Shown: positions 45,370-60,523 of the stretch, in pieces | How positions within the stretch are numbered: position 1 is the first letter of the stretch | How the letters are laid out: every line of letters starts with the position of its first letter | Source: Pinus tabuliformis | Lineage: Eukaryota > Streptophyta > Pinopsida > Pinales > Pinaceae | Direction: 5' to 3' | DNA: 64,000 nt | NCBI GenBank assembly: GCA_031772625.1 | Contig: CM062816.1 | Coordinates: forward strand, 1,664,777,385-1,664,841,384 | Notes under the pieces: generated by a model | Seen by the model: the letters and a program-made list of their open reading frames with translations, nothing else | Database searches by the model: none | What the model was told of the DNA's origin: nothing | Made by a program: the position numbers and the translations under genes

Positions 45370-46900
45370 ATCTGAAAAGGGAAGATCCTAAGACTAGATG
45401 ACCTCCCCATGGAATTCTATTTGGAATATTTTAACTTCTTAAGATATGATCTGTTGAGAATAGTTGAATGATATCATACTTATGGGTAGAATTTGGCACC
45501 TTTCAACACTTCATTTACTACATTGATTCCTAAATTTTACCACCTAAAATCCTTTCAGTTATTTCCCAAATTATTCCATCTACAAAAATCATTGCAAATC
45601 ACTTGTAAGATATTTTGTTAGGCCAAAACTACTCTAAGTAATTTGGTTTCCTTGCAAGATGTAAAATAGATGAAGTTATTTGGATTGCTAAGGAAGGACT
45701 CCACTCAATCTATACAAGACACCAAAAATATGTCTTATAAAATGTGGATCTCTCCAAAGCCTGTGACAAGGTAAGTTGTTTATATATTATACTCCTACTT
45801 ATCCATCTAGGGTTTTCTTAGCTCTTTTTTCACCTATTATTTGAATTACATCAGTGCCTCCTCCATTGCATTTCTAATAAATGGTGTGATCTCCTCCTTG
45901 TTCAACATGGACCATGGTATCCTTCAGGGATTTCTTTTTTCACCACTTCTCTTTCTATTAATAAATGATGACCTAGGAAATCCCATTATAGATGAAAAAT
46001 ATAATACCTTTTTCAAACGCATTTACATCTCCGGACATTTCCCCTTGACTCACTTTTTGTTTGTGGATGATGTTTTATCTTCTTTGATGGAAATATGGAT
46101 TATTTTTAGCACTTTAAAATCCTCCTTTATACCTTCAGAAGGGCCACTAAAATGCTTATAAACCTCAAAAAATCCTCCCTTTACTATTAGCATCTGAGGC
46201 TGGAAGTAATATAACATATTAGAACTCTCTTCTCTATCAAAGTGGAGGAGGTATCTTGTCGAGGACTAAAATCCATGGAATTCAGGATAAAGCAAAACAA
46301 CTATCATAAAATTGGCAATGGATAATTGAAAGGATAGAAAAGTGAATATGAATCTAGTCCCTCATTGAGTTAGATTCCTACATGGAGCTTCCATAAAATC
46401 ATAAATCTATATTCATAACTATTATGGGAATGATAAAGAGGAAGAAGAATGTGTACTCTCACATTTGGGTATAAGATAGCCATTCCAAGAGATCTTATGG
46501 GTTGGCAACTAAAAGCCCTCCATTGGTTCTCAAAAGGTATTGTAGCCAAAGGGGCTTGGATGCACATAAAATGTGTAAGTCTATGGACTCAATTTATCTG
46601 CCAAAAACATATAATCCCCATACATATAATAGATTGGATTAGATCTCCTAAAAAATAGATAAACCATGATTTTTTCATCTAGAAGTCCATCATTAAATAT
46701 TTTCTTGTTGTTGGAAACTATCCCACCTCGAATGTTACAAATGGATCCAGAATACAAATTCATCTAAATCCATAGATTGGATGTTAACATGGATACTGTA
46801 TTCCTCCCCCATTGACTCAACATTTGAATGATCATGGAATCTTAAGTTTTAACCAAATATCTGATTACAAGCCACCTAAAACTGATGCAATGAAAAATGG
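45370..46900 (+). pseudogene. LINE reverse transcriptase relic
   Basis: RT begins near 45390 with LDDLPMEFYLEYFNFLRYDL, continues through NTSFTTLIPKF (about 45512) and a segment with GFLARCKIDEVIWIAKEGLHS. It then reaches INGVISSLFNMDHGILQG and LFVDDVLSSLMEIW, where FVDD is the catalytic box (about 46060). Post-RT sequence with IPRDLMGWQLKALHW (about 46485) and HLNDHGILSFNQISDYKP (46820) completes the match to the LINE C-terminal region. Many stops and frameshifts are present. No endonuclease or ORF1 is adjacent: the 5' part is missing. Confidence 0.8.
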
Positions 46901-47269
46901 TATACAACAAAGTTCATGTCATCCTCTTCGAAGGAGAATGAATCAACTGATGGAAATAATGTTTAATTTTCATGAGAAAGAAACTCTCGTAGAGATTTTG
47001 GAAAACGAAATTGGGTTTCTTTTTTGTATCAATCTGTGGTAGTATAAATTTCTAAGCTCATTTTCCTAGAAGATATATATATACTTTTATATGGTATAGA
47101 TATTCACAATTAAACTTTCAACAAAATGAAATACGGTTTCTCGGAGTTTGAAAATATAGGCTTTTGAGCATGGTTTCTAAATGGATTTTTTAGAAATAGG
47201 GTTTTGTGAAATTGTTTATTTTTTAACTAAAAAAATAAAAATAAAATATTTTGAGGGAGAGCTTATGTA

Positions 47270-49610
<2,341 letters not shown>

Positions 49611-49619
49611 ATTGTATGT

Positions 49620-51359
49620 TTCACAAAAATTATCTCTTCCTTTTTTCTTACTTTTATGTAGTTGGAATAACTGAAATGAAATATGGATCAATACGACTAT
49701 TCTATCCTGCAAGAAAAACGAAATTGTTGGGAATGAAATATAAAAGGAAAAAGAAAGATTAATTGCAACAAAGGAAGGAAAATTATTCTAATTTTAATGA
49801 AGTGAAAGCATACCAATTCTATTTTCTAATGAAAGAAAACACATTACTAAAATAAAAACATACAAACAATAAACCCTAATTTTGCATGAAAGGAGCAATT
49901 TCTACATCACCTAAGCAAAGGCATCTACTTAGTCTCTCTACCTATAAAATTATTTCTCAATGTTCCAAGGAAATTGCATACATCAAAGAAGGAAAATCAT
50001 GAATTTGGTCTAAATATGATCATGTTTTGGAGGAAAATTGCAAACTTCTATAGGGGTACCTTTTTTGGTACAGGAGATAATCCAATGAGTAGGAAAATAT
50101 GCTAAATCCAAGGTTGTGAAGGAAAAGAAGCTAAGAGGAGGTTGTCTCATGATAAGGCACACATGCCTAAGTCATAAAATTAGATTGGAAGGTTTATCCA
50201 ATCAAGATACAATGATGTTGGGTTTCCTATAACTGTAAAATACTGGATTCTGCTCACACAACTAAACATTGAATGATGGAAAAAATGGATAGCAAAAAAT
50301 AAACTGAATTAAATATATAAATAAGAATGCTATTTACCCATGTAATTTCTACCAATATTATCATTTAATTCTAATATTCTTTGTAAGGAAAGATAATTCA
50401 TAAACCATCTATATAATCATGCATAAAAGTAATGTTCAAAAATAAGCTACAGTGATAAACAAATACATAAATAATAATAGTACAAGAGGGATGTTGAGCA
50501 CCTAGGGTGGGCCCTAACCCAAGGAAGCTCAAAACCCTTCGGAAAATTCTAGACTAAGAGTTGAAATCGATGATTATGTTCATTAACTGAGGAATTTCTT
50601 GCACATGGAAAAAGTTATAGAACTTGAACTCTAGCTTCTCCTAACGATCTACGTTGTTATTCTACTACTCCTAGTGCTTCCACTAGGCTACTCAAGCCCT
50701 ATATTTATACAAAATGGGTAGGGGCCATCATCCTTGAGGGGAGGAATTTTTTTCCCTCCAAAATCGCTAAGAAGATGGATCATGTTTAATGGGTCACCAC
50801 GTAGCAGAAAGAAGGAGTATTTATTACCCTTAGCTAGTAGAGTCGAAAGTATTTTGTAGTATGGAGAAGGCCCCACAAATATCTTTGTCTAGATCTACTC
50901 AAAATCTACAAAATCCCCTTAATATTCTGCACAATTTTCATGTTAGGAACAAAAAGTAGGAAAAATCTCTTTGAACCTCCTAAGAACTCAATAAAATAGG
51001 AAAGTGTTATTAAGTACATAAAAGGAAGGTTTATTGTAGCATTGATGTTACTAGGAGTGGTTAGATGGGCATTATGTTTTACCTATTTGGGAGGCCCATC
51101 ATACCCCCGTACTAAAACTATTTCTCACCCTTTGAGAAACTAACTCTTCCTCCCTCATACGCTCTTCCTCATTTATTTATTTTACAACTTATTTGGCATT
51201 CCATGTTAGGCTAGACTTGGTTGTGTCTACTTAGTATAAACCAACATTCTCTTTAATGTACTACCATTACATGGAATCCACTTCCTAAATTTGATTTTCA
51301 CGGAGCCCTATCAGTAGGGGTTGATTTAATCTAAGCCCAATCCATTTGAACCTAAGCCT
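49620..51359. other. No recognisable feature
   Basis: AT-rich sequence with short open frames only. A TGTTGGGAATG at about 49724 followed by TATAAAAGG looks LTR-like, but no partner end or primer-binding site was found. Confidence 0.45.
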
Positions 51360-53600
51360 CTAAATAATCCTCTCATACAAAGGTGTCTTGGAAAGTGTAG
51401 CTTTTAATCTTTCAAGAGAATGGTATTCTCTAATTTTAATGCTATAAGGTATCGCCTGCCATCTCCTTCTACAAGATTGTGATATTTCTTCTCCCAATAA
51501 TTTGAAAGTATCATCAAAGTTGATGATGGTCTCGACTTTCATTTTCTTGTAAATTTCCATTACATTAGGATATTCTTCCAGGATTACATGAGTGGAGGTG
51601 ATGATTGATGGATTTGGGTGTTTAGGTTTCATCTACAATGGCTCCTTCAGCTCTCAATCCATGGTATTTTCTACTTCTTTAGCTCTGACCTCCTCATGGC
51701 TTAGCCAAGATGTTAGGGACAATAATGGTGCATCTCCCAAATAAGGGCTTGGGTCTGATATGGTTAGATAGGTAAGAACAATGTTGTGAAGGTAAAATTT
51801 ACCAACCCTGATTTTGACTTCTATACTACATTATAGACAGAAGTCAATGAAGTTCTTGGTATATTGTAGAGAGATGGTCCCCTTCAATAAAATCATGCCT
51901 ATCTACACTCAACACCATTTCTCCTTCAATAATAATGGGTAATATTTGAAGGTTATCTAAAATTTATTTCCTCTAAGGAGTGCAGGGAAATAGTTTCCCA
52001 GAGCTATTTCCAAGTTTGCAACCTAGGTGTCCTTTTCTAGTAATAATCCTTGTCCCTTTCGTAATTCACTTTTAAATTACTAGTTTTCTTTCTATAGGTG
52101 CTCCCTCCAATTTTATCAATCCAACTTTAGGAGTTCATTTTTTTCTCTCATTCTCTTCATCTCATCCTCCATTCTAGAAATATCAACTACTCCTTTAGAT
52201 TTATTTATTCCTTTCCACCAGTGAGTCTCAACATTTTCCCTTTTACCTTGAGTGGCATATGGCACTAGGTTCTCAGAAATCATTTTTCCTAATGTTTCCA
52301 TAGGAAGAGGATTAGTTATTAATGGCCGAGAAATGTAGCAATGGGGATTTCTTAATTGCTTGGCTGATTTTTCAAGTTTTTACAATTCTGCAAGTTGTTC
52401 ATGTAGTATGGAACCTTGTTCTTATAGGTGAGAAACTTTTTCATGTGGTTGTATTTTCTTCCTTATTTCCTGAAGAGGTGATACCATTTATGCTATTTGT
52501 GCCTCTAGTGCCTTTAATTTTTCTTCTTTTCATCATGTAGCACTTTTTTTTTCTAGACGGGGGGTCTCCCTAATAATCATAGGGGTTGGAGAAGGATGCT
52601 TTGGATTGCCACTATACCTTATCCTTGTTCTTTATTAGATAGTGTAAACAACATGTTGAGCATGTATACTTGTATTTGGATATTTTGGTGTGTTGATTCC
52701 TCCTAATGTGGCAATAATTTCCTTCTCTTCTTCCTTCAGGGGTTCTTCTCCTTCTCTTTTCTCTACAGGGTTGGCAACTTCCTTTTTTTCCTATTCTTAG
52801 CTAGCCTCTTTTGGGGTTTTTCAACCTCTTCCTAGGCTTTTTAAAATACTCTCTAGGGATCTAAGAAAATTTGTTTATCCATATCCACAAAGTACATCTA
52901 GGAAATAAAATGATAAACATTTTCTAATGCATCTATGACTACCAATCTAATTAGGTCATGATGGGCTAGGTAATTTTGCATACCCTCCTTGACCTTTGTG
53001 ATCATATCCTTAAGATAGTGGAGAAGTATGGTATTCTTAAACACTCATGAGTTGGTATGTGAGCGTAGATTCTCAACTAATAGAGGAGTCTAAATTAGTA
53101 AGAACACACTATGATTAGCCTTCTCTTAGAAAAAATGTATTTCAGATCATGGTAGACTATCTCATCCCAAGGGTAAGGTACAATTTCCCTCTTGATCACA
53201 TTCTTATCCTCATCTGGTTATTCATTAAGGAGAAAGAATCCTCTATTATCATTGATATCTTCTTATCTTTCATATTTACTCCAATGTACCCCATTTGGGA
53301 GAGTGGTGATCCTACTAATTGAGTTTCCATCAACATATATTACTAGCCCTTTGATTGTAATCATTATTTATTGGCCTTCAGGGTGTTATAATTTAGTGGA
53401 AAAGTCTAAGGAAAGTTCGTGATTATATCTTATGAGCTTTTCAAGGAGGCCCAACCAATGATATTTTATGGGATTGCCATAACTTCAAGATATTGATGAA
53501 ACCTAGAAGTATTAGTTGGATTTCGTATCTTGAATCCACCCCCATAGTGTATGAGAATGTGTACTAAATTCTAATATTTTTTTCTCAAGTTTCAACATAT
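51360..53600 (-). pseudogene. Uncharacterised retroelement-associated ORF relic
   Basis: The minus strand reads as one broken protein of about 700 residues. It starts near GGGFKIRNPTNTSRFHQYLE (53545), then GLLEKLIRYNHELSLDFSTK and GLVIYVDGNSISRITTLPNG. Next comes REIVPYPWDEIVYHDLKYIF, followed by an Arg/Leu-rich stretch. It continues past 52301 (METLGKMISENLVPYATQGK), with a short coiled coil MEDEMKRMREKNELLK, and ends after SCRRRWQAIPYSIKIREYHS at 51360. The layout recalls repeat-associated plant proteins of the putative plant transposon protein type (Pfam PF20167), but I am not sure. The overall plan (globular part, then coiled coil) resembles the LTR ORF of the Ty3 element. Confidence 0.45.
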
Positions 53601-53646
53601 TTCTAGGTAGGGGAGAATACTCCACTATAGGATTAGGATTTCCTGT

Positions 53647-54538
53647 TGTTAGAAATGTAACTAGTTTCAGTCTTCCTAATGTAATTCAAATATACTATTT
53701 ATGTATTTATTTATTCAATTATTATATTCATTATTATTATTTTATTTCTAGTCAAAGAATGTTTTCCATGATTATAGGGTCAATTGAGTCAAAGGAAAAT
53801 TTATTATGAGTCAAAGAAATATATTTGAGTCAAAGTTCCATTTGGACTTCTTGTAAGAAACAAAAAAAAAAATTGTATTGACTTAAAGAGTCAAAATGTC
53901 CTCCATAGTCAAGGTCATCCCTAGGGGATACTTTTTGATCTCTTGGACATGTATAAATACAAGGAAGTTCGACCTCATTGATCGCTCACTCATGTACATC
54001 TACTATGTGGCAAGACAAGAAGAAAACTAGCGAAGTATGGGGATAGAGAAGGAAGTAAAACGAAAGAGAAATATGAATATATGTATTCCATAATTATGTT
54101 CACACATGTGAGTTCTTCTGCGGTCTTTTGAAATTATTTCAAGGGTGAAATTTAAGGGCTCGAAATTTCATGGATTGACTAGAATTTAGAGATTTGACTA
54201 GTGTTGACTTTTGTTGAGTAAGACTTGTTGGAGATGGCTTCGAGAAGGGATAACTTGAGTTCTTTATGGCAGCCATGGTCTTGGAGTCTTGGGTCTTGGA
54301 TATATCACTTTGATATGATTCTATAGGAAGAGGATTTCTTGTGTTTTACCCCTTGTGGGGTTTTTCCCTAGCTTGGAGCCTAATTCGTTTGTTCTTTGTC
54401 TCTTGTGATCTTCATGATTTTTTTTTAACTGCTTAATGATGAGAATGTAAATTTAATAAGAATACAAAAAATATTAACAAATAATTATCAAGTTAATATA
54501 AATCTACCCTAATATTTAATCATCTTGATTTCTCAACA
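53647..54538 (+). mobile_element. Ty1/copia 5' LTR, 892 bp
   Basis: The segment begins TGTTAGAAATGTAACT and ends TTTCTCAACA, giving TGTT/AACA inverted tips. It is directly followed by TTGTATCAAAGC, a slightly decayed initiator-Met primer-binding site (54539-54550). A good TATA box, TATAAATA, lies at 53952-53959. No second LTR of this family was seen in the window. Confidence 0.75.
53952..53959 (+). promoter_or_regulatory. TATA box of the copia LTR
   Basis: TATAAATA about 305 bp into the LTR, followed by a plausible leader, matches the expected position of an LTR promoter. Confidence 0.5.
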
Positions 54539-54550
54539 TTGTATCAAAGC

Positions 54551-55700
54551 TAATGTGAATGGAAGGAATTATGAAGATCACTTCAACTTAGCATATTTAG
54601 AGATAATATTGCAACAATCATCCCTCCCAAAGGAAGGTTTGAAGAAGATATTATGTTAGCATCTCTCTCCTTCTCTCTCAAAGACATTATTAAAGGGTCT
54701 TAGCACCATCATCAAGTTCTCACTCACTCGCCCAACAATATTTCTCATCAACCTCAACGTACTTAAAGACACCTCTACAGTAGGATATCTACTATTAACA
54801 TTTAAGAAGATTATGGAAAGGACCAGAATTCTGTAAGAAAGAATATCCTAGGAGAAATAAGGGGTATAATTAAGCAAGGAGTCTATTTTCCTCTCTCGGT
54901 TTGTATCATACATTCAAGGAAATCCGAAATTTAGATGATCTGAATTCTTTGTTTGAAGTTTGAACTCAAGAAAAGCTTACAATAGAAAGTATGAAATTAA
55001 CGCTACTATAGGAGGCTTTTATCTTTATCCAAAATTCATCTGAAGGTCAAAGATATCAAAGTATTTTTATACTTTGTGAAAATGATGATTAGGCTAAGCC
55101 CTCAAAGGAGAAGAAAGTTGAAAAAATCTATTGTTAACATCAAATATAAAGAAAAATTATTCATGCCATCCATCACTGAAGAATAATTTGAACAATGTAT
55201 ATAAAGACTAGGATGAATCTAGGAATCCTTTCTCAAGAAAAACAAGAAGATCATTAGATATATCTCAAATTATAGTTTGAATCTCTATGATATAGTCTTT
55301 GTGGCTAAATGTATTTATGGAATTCACATTCAACTAGTCTCCTCCACTTGTAATCTATGAAGGATAGAATAAAGGATATAGGCTAAAATTCAGAAGGATT
55401 AATGGTAACTAGTATTCTCTCTATAAAAGAAAAAATCCTGAAACTAATACATCTTTGAGGCATTATCATTCAATCCATGCAAAAATGTTATCTATGAATA
55501 CGCGACAATCAAAATATCTTGTGTTTTGGGCATATATATCAAGTGAAGGAGCATGATTTAATTCGATTACAAATCAAAGGTATGAATCTTATAAACTTGT
55601 CATGACTTAAAACTCGAACAATCAAGAAATTCATGATGACACCTAGATTTGAGTTATTCAAATCATTAATTTTTTATGAATAATTCCATGTGGAAATCAT
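54551..55700 (+). pseudogene. Degenerate gag-like region downstream of the copia LTR
   Basis: Fragments after the primer-binding site read as a polar, gag-like protein (for example KLTIESMKLTLL and EAFIFIQNSSEGQRYQSIF near 54990-55070, then KEKKVEKI), but with a stop every few dozen codons. It is called by position rather than by strong similarity. No protease, integrase or RT could be recognised before the solo LTR at 55961. Confidence 0.35.
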
Positions 55701-55960
55701 TGAAGTATAAAGGTATTATGTTGCTAAAAACAACAAGTATAATATAGTATCTAATTTCAAAAGAAGAAAATTATATACCAAGAATTCCCAAGGATAGTGA
55801 AGTTTCTACTAGAACAAAGACAAACTTGTGACAAATATAAAATTCTTGTGATATCATCTAGATTTGATGTCACGCTATATTGAAAATGTTATAGGAGTAC
55901 TATGTGAACTATAGGAAAAGATCATCATCTCTATATTCAATGCAAGTATGAAGCTCTATG

Positions 55961-56548
55961 TGTTGGGTGTGGAGCCTGATTATCTTCTTTATTTAGAGGT
56001 ATCGCCACATTGGACCCTAGTTCCTAATGTGGCAGCAACGCTGCCCATAAAATGTACGCCACCACGGGGGGAAACGATGAATATTTGGAGCCCCCCAGTT
56101 GGTGGGGGATTGGGGGCAATGCCCTCGAAGATAAAAATAAATGTAAAATTTCCTTGTAAAATGTTGTAATTTCGTAGTCAATTTGGGGCATTCATTATGA
56201 AGAGATCTGACGATAGAAGTTATGTTAAATTTAGGGTTTTTTTCCCTAAAAGGCAACCCCTCGCTATATATGAGGGAATTCTATTGCGTATATGTAGATT
56301 TGTATTCTGAATGAGGAAGAGAGAGGAGATTTAGAGAAAAGAGGGAATTACAGTGGATCTGTTGTAGGCTGTATCTCTTCATTTTGTTCGATAATATAAA
56401 AGGAAGGACTGGTTGTTTCTCCATTGACATAGCCCAAACTGGGTGAACCACATATATCTGTGTCTCTCTTGTTTTATATGTTTTCTATGTTTATATTTCT
56501 ACAATATATTATGTGTTCCATTTTTCTGTAATATATAATTTTCTAATG
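55961..56548 (+). mobile_element. Solo LTR of the copia family seen at 59852
   Basis: The sequence from TGTTGGGTGTGGAGCCTG to TATAATTTTCTAATG aligns with 59852-60448 throughout, including the GGTGGGGGATTGGGGGCA / CGGGAGGATCGGGGGCA block and the TATATATGAGGGAATT promoter region (TATA at 56265-56271). The last two bases are TG rather than CA. No primer-binding site or gag follows, so it is a solo or isolated LTR. Target duplications are not evident. Confidence 0.8.
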
Positions 56549-57639
56549 TTGTGATCATATGTGAAGTCATGAGGTAACATTGTTCTGTATAACGATTTGA
56601 TGGTTGATACTCTGAGTTTGGACATAACGAAAAGAAGTTTCTACAAAATACCCCTTGTTGTAGTAATCATTCAATGGAAGAAAACCAAATCTATATAAAT
56701 CATCTCTGAAGGTTGAAGAATTTGAGAGCTCTGTGAAAGAACTATGACTAGGCATATGAAGTTTAATCTATGTGACACTTGTACATGAAGCAACTATACT
56801 TATATTTGAAAGGAGGATGAGTTACATAATGAAGTTGACCTATATATGAAGCTAAGACAATCAACAACTCAGAGAATTTATTTTTGGTCCGTGCAATGGT
56901 TGAATGATTGAGACGCCTTTGCTGAAATAAATTTGGAACATGACAACTTAAAATAAGTCAAAGGTTCAAATATTTGTTAGAAAAAGGTAAGGTCAAAAGA
57001 GGTATGTATCATTCCTAGTTCTCTTGCAAACTATTGTGCATATAAGGCTATGATTTCTAGATCATGGTGAACTCACATAAGGAAAATGTTAATGAATCTT
57101 ATGCTATTTTGAAAGTTAGTGTCATATTATGAATATATATGTATGTATGTTAAGGATTTGAAGCCTTTCCCTGCATATAAGGACTAGGTTTTATGTTCAA
57201 CAAATGAAATAAATTGTATAAAAGGATTTTCAAAAATTTCTCTATGGATTTATGACTAACTCAATAGCATGCTTGTAGAATTTTCATTTCCTAAAGTGGT
57301 TGATCTTGAATATTTTGGCTTCTATGATTTGTAAACCCTAGCAATGTTTGTACTAAGAAGAACCCTAGAAAAAAAAACCTAACTAATCATTTCTTTTGTA
57401 AAAGAAAAAACCCAACTCCTTAGAATGTTAAGAATGACTTCATGCTGATATGAGGACAAGCTTGCTAAAATTAGCCAAGATTAAGAGAGAGTTGACCTTA
57501 TTTAAAAGACAAGTACTCCACATCACCTTGATGATCGAGGTGGATATTGGTGGAAACCCAACTATTCCACTTGGGCCACCACCACTCTCTTTCATTTTTT
57601 TAGTTTCCTTAATTGTAGCATAGTTTAGTAGTTTTGGCA
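56549..57639. other. No recognisable feature
   Basis: AT-rich sequence between the solo LTR and the Ty3 LTR. Short fragments of open frame occur but none with motifs I can name. Confidence 0.45.
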
Positions 57640-58130
57640 TCTTTCCAAGTCCTGAACTTTCGGAGCCATTTTAAGGCCCTAAAAAACGTTTTTTGGAAAG
57701 CTTTTTCTAATTTTTTCATTTAAAAGTTGTAGTCCTTGGATACATCTTTCTAATGAGGTGTTGTGTGCATCAAGTAGAGATCGTATGCCAAATTTATTAC
57801 CTTGGGAAGTTGATGTACAAAATTACCCAAACAGGGCCCATACTTTGGCGCTTCATCTCCTAGGGTTAGGTTTTTGAATGTTTAGGGTTTTCCATTATTT
57901 CTTAGTAATAAATGGGCCTTCAAGCCTAATTGTAACACATTTCAGAGCCATGTAGCCACCACATCTCTCCTCATAGATAAGTAACCATTTCCCGAGGTAG
58001 TTTTATTTCCTTTCTGTTTGTAAGCATATTTCACTATTTTATATTAATGAAATGAAGCATTATTTCTGTTGTATGTCTTTATTTATTGTTATATCTATAA
58101 TTTGTTATGTTCCTATTTAATTTCAAATTA
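57640..58130 (+). mobile_element. 3' part of a Ty3/gypsy 5' LTR (start unresolved)
   Basis: The segment just upstream of a perfect primer-binding site must be LTR. It contains CCTAGGGTTAGGTTTTTGAATG and a T-rich region, and ends at about 58130. Its left end could not be fixed because no second LTR is present; 57640 is a conservative guess. Confidence 0.45.
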
Positions 58131-58131
58131 G

Positions 58132-58143
58132 TGGTATCAGAGC
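58132..58143 (+). promoter_or_regulatory. Primer-binding site, initiator Met tRNA
   Basis: TGGTATCAGAGC is an exact match to the standard plant initiator-Met primer-binding sequence. It is followed about 28 bases later by the gag ATG at 58172. Confidence 0.85.
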
Positions 58144-58171
58144 GGTCTTCTCTTTCTCTGTTTTTCTTTGC

Positions 58172-59800
58172 ATGTCCTCAACAAGGTCGGGATATAAGGA
58201 GTTAGGGCTTCAACTGGTCGAACCTTTGCAAGACCAGCCTCGCAAATCCCGACGACATCCTATGGTGGAAGAGAAGAAAGACAAGGGGGCATGAGATTCT
58301 TTCAAAATATTTCTTGAAGAAGCCCTTGAGTGATAGAGGAATGAGATGAGGACAAGTTTTCCAAGATCCTTAAATAGCTACCTAAAGGTGATGCATCTCC
58401 TTCTAGCAACTACTCTAGAATTGCTACACCCTTTAAGGTACAAGTTTACTTTGACATCCCCATATTTGAAGGTAAGATAGATGCAGAAGTCATAGATAAA
58501 TGGCTAAATCTACCTGAAAGATATTTTTTTGTTCATGATTTCTCTAGCTCGGAAATGATTACTTTTGCACTTATCAAAGTCAACCCCATGTCAAGGACTG
58601 GTCGGAAACCTACTGTGGGATGAAGGACGAAAGTACACCCTCACTAATTTTAGCCACACCCGCTTGGAATTTGTTCTGTGATCCCATCAAGGAGTAGTAC
58701 TACCTTGTCGGGGGCTATGATGATAAATACATAAAGTGGACCACGCTGTGGTAGGGAAGGGACCAAGACATGCTAAATTTTACCAATGTTTTTCATACCC
58801 TTCACATGAAGTTAGGTATCAAGGATTCTAAGCAACATTTGATAGTCAAGTACCATGACTTCCTACATAGGTACATCTAGGACGATATGGAGTTCCTATA
58901 CATCTCATTGCTCAGCACAACATACCGATACACTATCAAGATTGAGAAGAAGTCTAAACAGAAGAAGAGAGACTTTGGATCTGCAAATCCAAAGCAAGGG
59001 AAAGGCTCCCCCAAACCACAGAGCAAAGGATAAAGCCAAGGCAGGACAACTCATTGAAGCTGCAAGCAAAGAACAATAGGAAAATGGTGTGAGTTCCATA
59101 AGAGACCAATCATAATACGAGTGAGTGTCAGGCCAAGCAGTCACTGGTGGCTGAGATGAAGGCTTTTGAATCAAACACATGTTTTGACTCTGAGTCAAAA
59201 CCCAACAAGGGGAATGACAAGGGTAAGAAGATCATTGATGCAGATCCCAGTGCCACGTGGCCACCACCAAGATCTAGAAGAATGAGCCTCAAGATCCAGA
59301 GGAGAGGGAATTCCTCTCCCACTCACAAATGTGGGTGAATGGTTCTCTGTTGCAATTCATTGTCAAGAGTAAGAGCCAAAAGAACCTCATTTCAGTAGAG
59401 GTCATGAAGCAGGTGGGTATATTGGCTACATCACATCCGTAGTTGTACACCATCGAGTGGCTTCACTAAGGATGAGATCTTCGTGTCAGATGACAGTGTT
59501 GCCATCCCTACAGCATCAAGCCCTTCACAGATGAGGTATTATGTGATGTTTCCCCTCTTGAATTTTGTGATGTATTATTGGGAAAATTATACTTGTGAAA
59601 GTGACATGTTGTATATGAGTCACGACCTCTATCTATTCTTATTAATTTGGGCAATAAGTTGCATATGATACGAGAGGTAGCCCTGCCTACTACCATCTCT
59701 TTTATCACCTTAAATAAATGCAGTAAGATCATTTCATAAACCAGGAATTTTATTCTCCTTATGACTCTCTTTCATGGAAAGAAGAAGATTATGGCCATCA
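58172..59800 (+). pseudogene. Ty3/gypsy gag and protease relic
   Basis: The ATG at 58172 begins MSSTRSGYKELGLQLVEP. The gag core follows in several frames: the YFDIPIFEGK-type segment at 58450, DKWLNLPERYFFVHDFSSSE at 58496, KLGIKDSKQHLIVKYHDF near 58814, EKKSKQKKRDFGSANPKQGK near 58945. A Cys/His spacer region (59080-59130) and an acidic linker lead to the protease area near 59340-59470, where FIVKSKSQKNLISVEVMKQ lacks the DSG triad, so the active site is lost. The relic is cut at about 59800, just before the copia LTR at 59852, which probably inserted into it. Confidence 0.8.
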
Positions 59801-59851
59801 CTTCTAAACAAGGCTCCTTCACACAAAAATAGTAGATGCACAAGGTAGTGG

Positions 59852-60448
59852 TGTTGGGTGTGGAGCCTGATTATCTTCTGTATTCAAAGATATCACCGCA
59901 TTGGACCCCAGTTCATAATGGGGTGGCAATGCCATCCGTAAAATATTTGCTACAAGGGGGGTCCAGGGGGGCAGCTGCAACCTTTGGGAGCCCCCGCCTG
60001 GCGGGAGGATCGGGGGCAGTGCCCCCAAAGCTAAGAATATATGTAAAATTTCCTTATAAAATGTTGTAATTTCATAGTCAATCCAGGTCGTTCATTAGGT
60101 GGAGACCTTATGGTAGAAGTTATGTTTAATTTAGGGTTTTTTTTCCCTAGAAGGAAACCCCTTGCTATATATGAGGGAATTGTATTGCGTCTATGTATAT
60201 CTGTATTCAGAGTGAGGAAGAGAGAGGAGATTGAGAGCGAAGAGGGAATTACAATAGATCTACTGTAGGTTGTATCTCTTTAGTTTGTTGGATCATATAA
60301 AAAGAAGGATTGGTTGTTTCTCTCTGGATGTAGCCCAAACTGGGTGAACCACGTATATCTGTGTCTCTCTTGTTTTATGCATTTCTGTGTTTATATTTCT
60401 GCAATATTTTATGTGTTCCATTTCTCTGTAATATATAATTTTCTAACA
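59852..60448 (+). mobile_element. Ty1/copia 5' LTR, 597 bp
   Basis: Begins TGTTGGGTGTGG and ends TTTTCTAACA, followed by two bases and the primer-binding site. A TATA box (TATATAT) lies at 60166-60172. The solo LTR at 55961 is a second family member. The element it starts continues to the window end, so the 3' LTR lies outside. Confidence 0.9.
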
Positions 60449-60450
60449 AC

Positions 60451-60463
60451 TAGTATCAGAGCC
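60451..60463 (+). promoter_or_regulatory. Primer-binding site of the copia element
   Basis: TAGTATCAGAGCC matches the initiator-Met site TGGTATCAGAGCC with one G-to-A change. It lies two bases after the LTR and 61 bases before the gag ATG. Confidence 0.85.
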
Positions 60464-60523
60464 AAAGGTCTATTTTGGTGATAAAATCACAGGAGAGAAG
60501 GGTTCTTGGTTCGAGTGGGAGCA

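Noticed and set aside
55961..60448. The two related copia LTRs as the pair bounding one element
   Set aside because: The second LTR is followed by a primer-binding site and gag, so it is a 5' LTR; the sequence between them holds a Ty3 relic in place of copia coding sequence.
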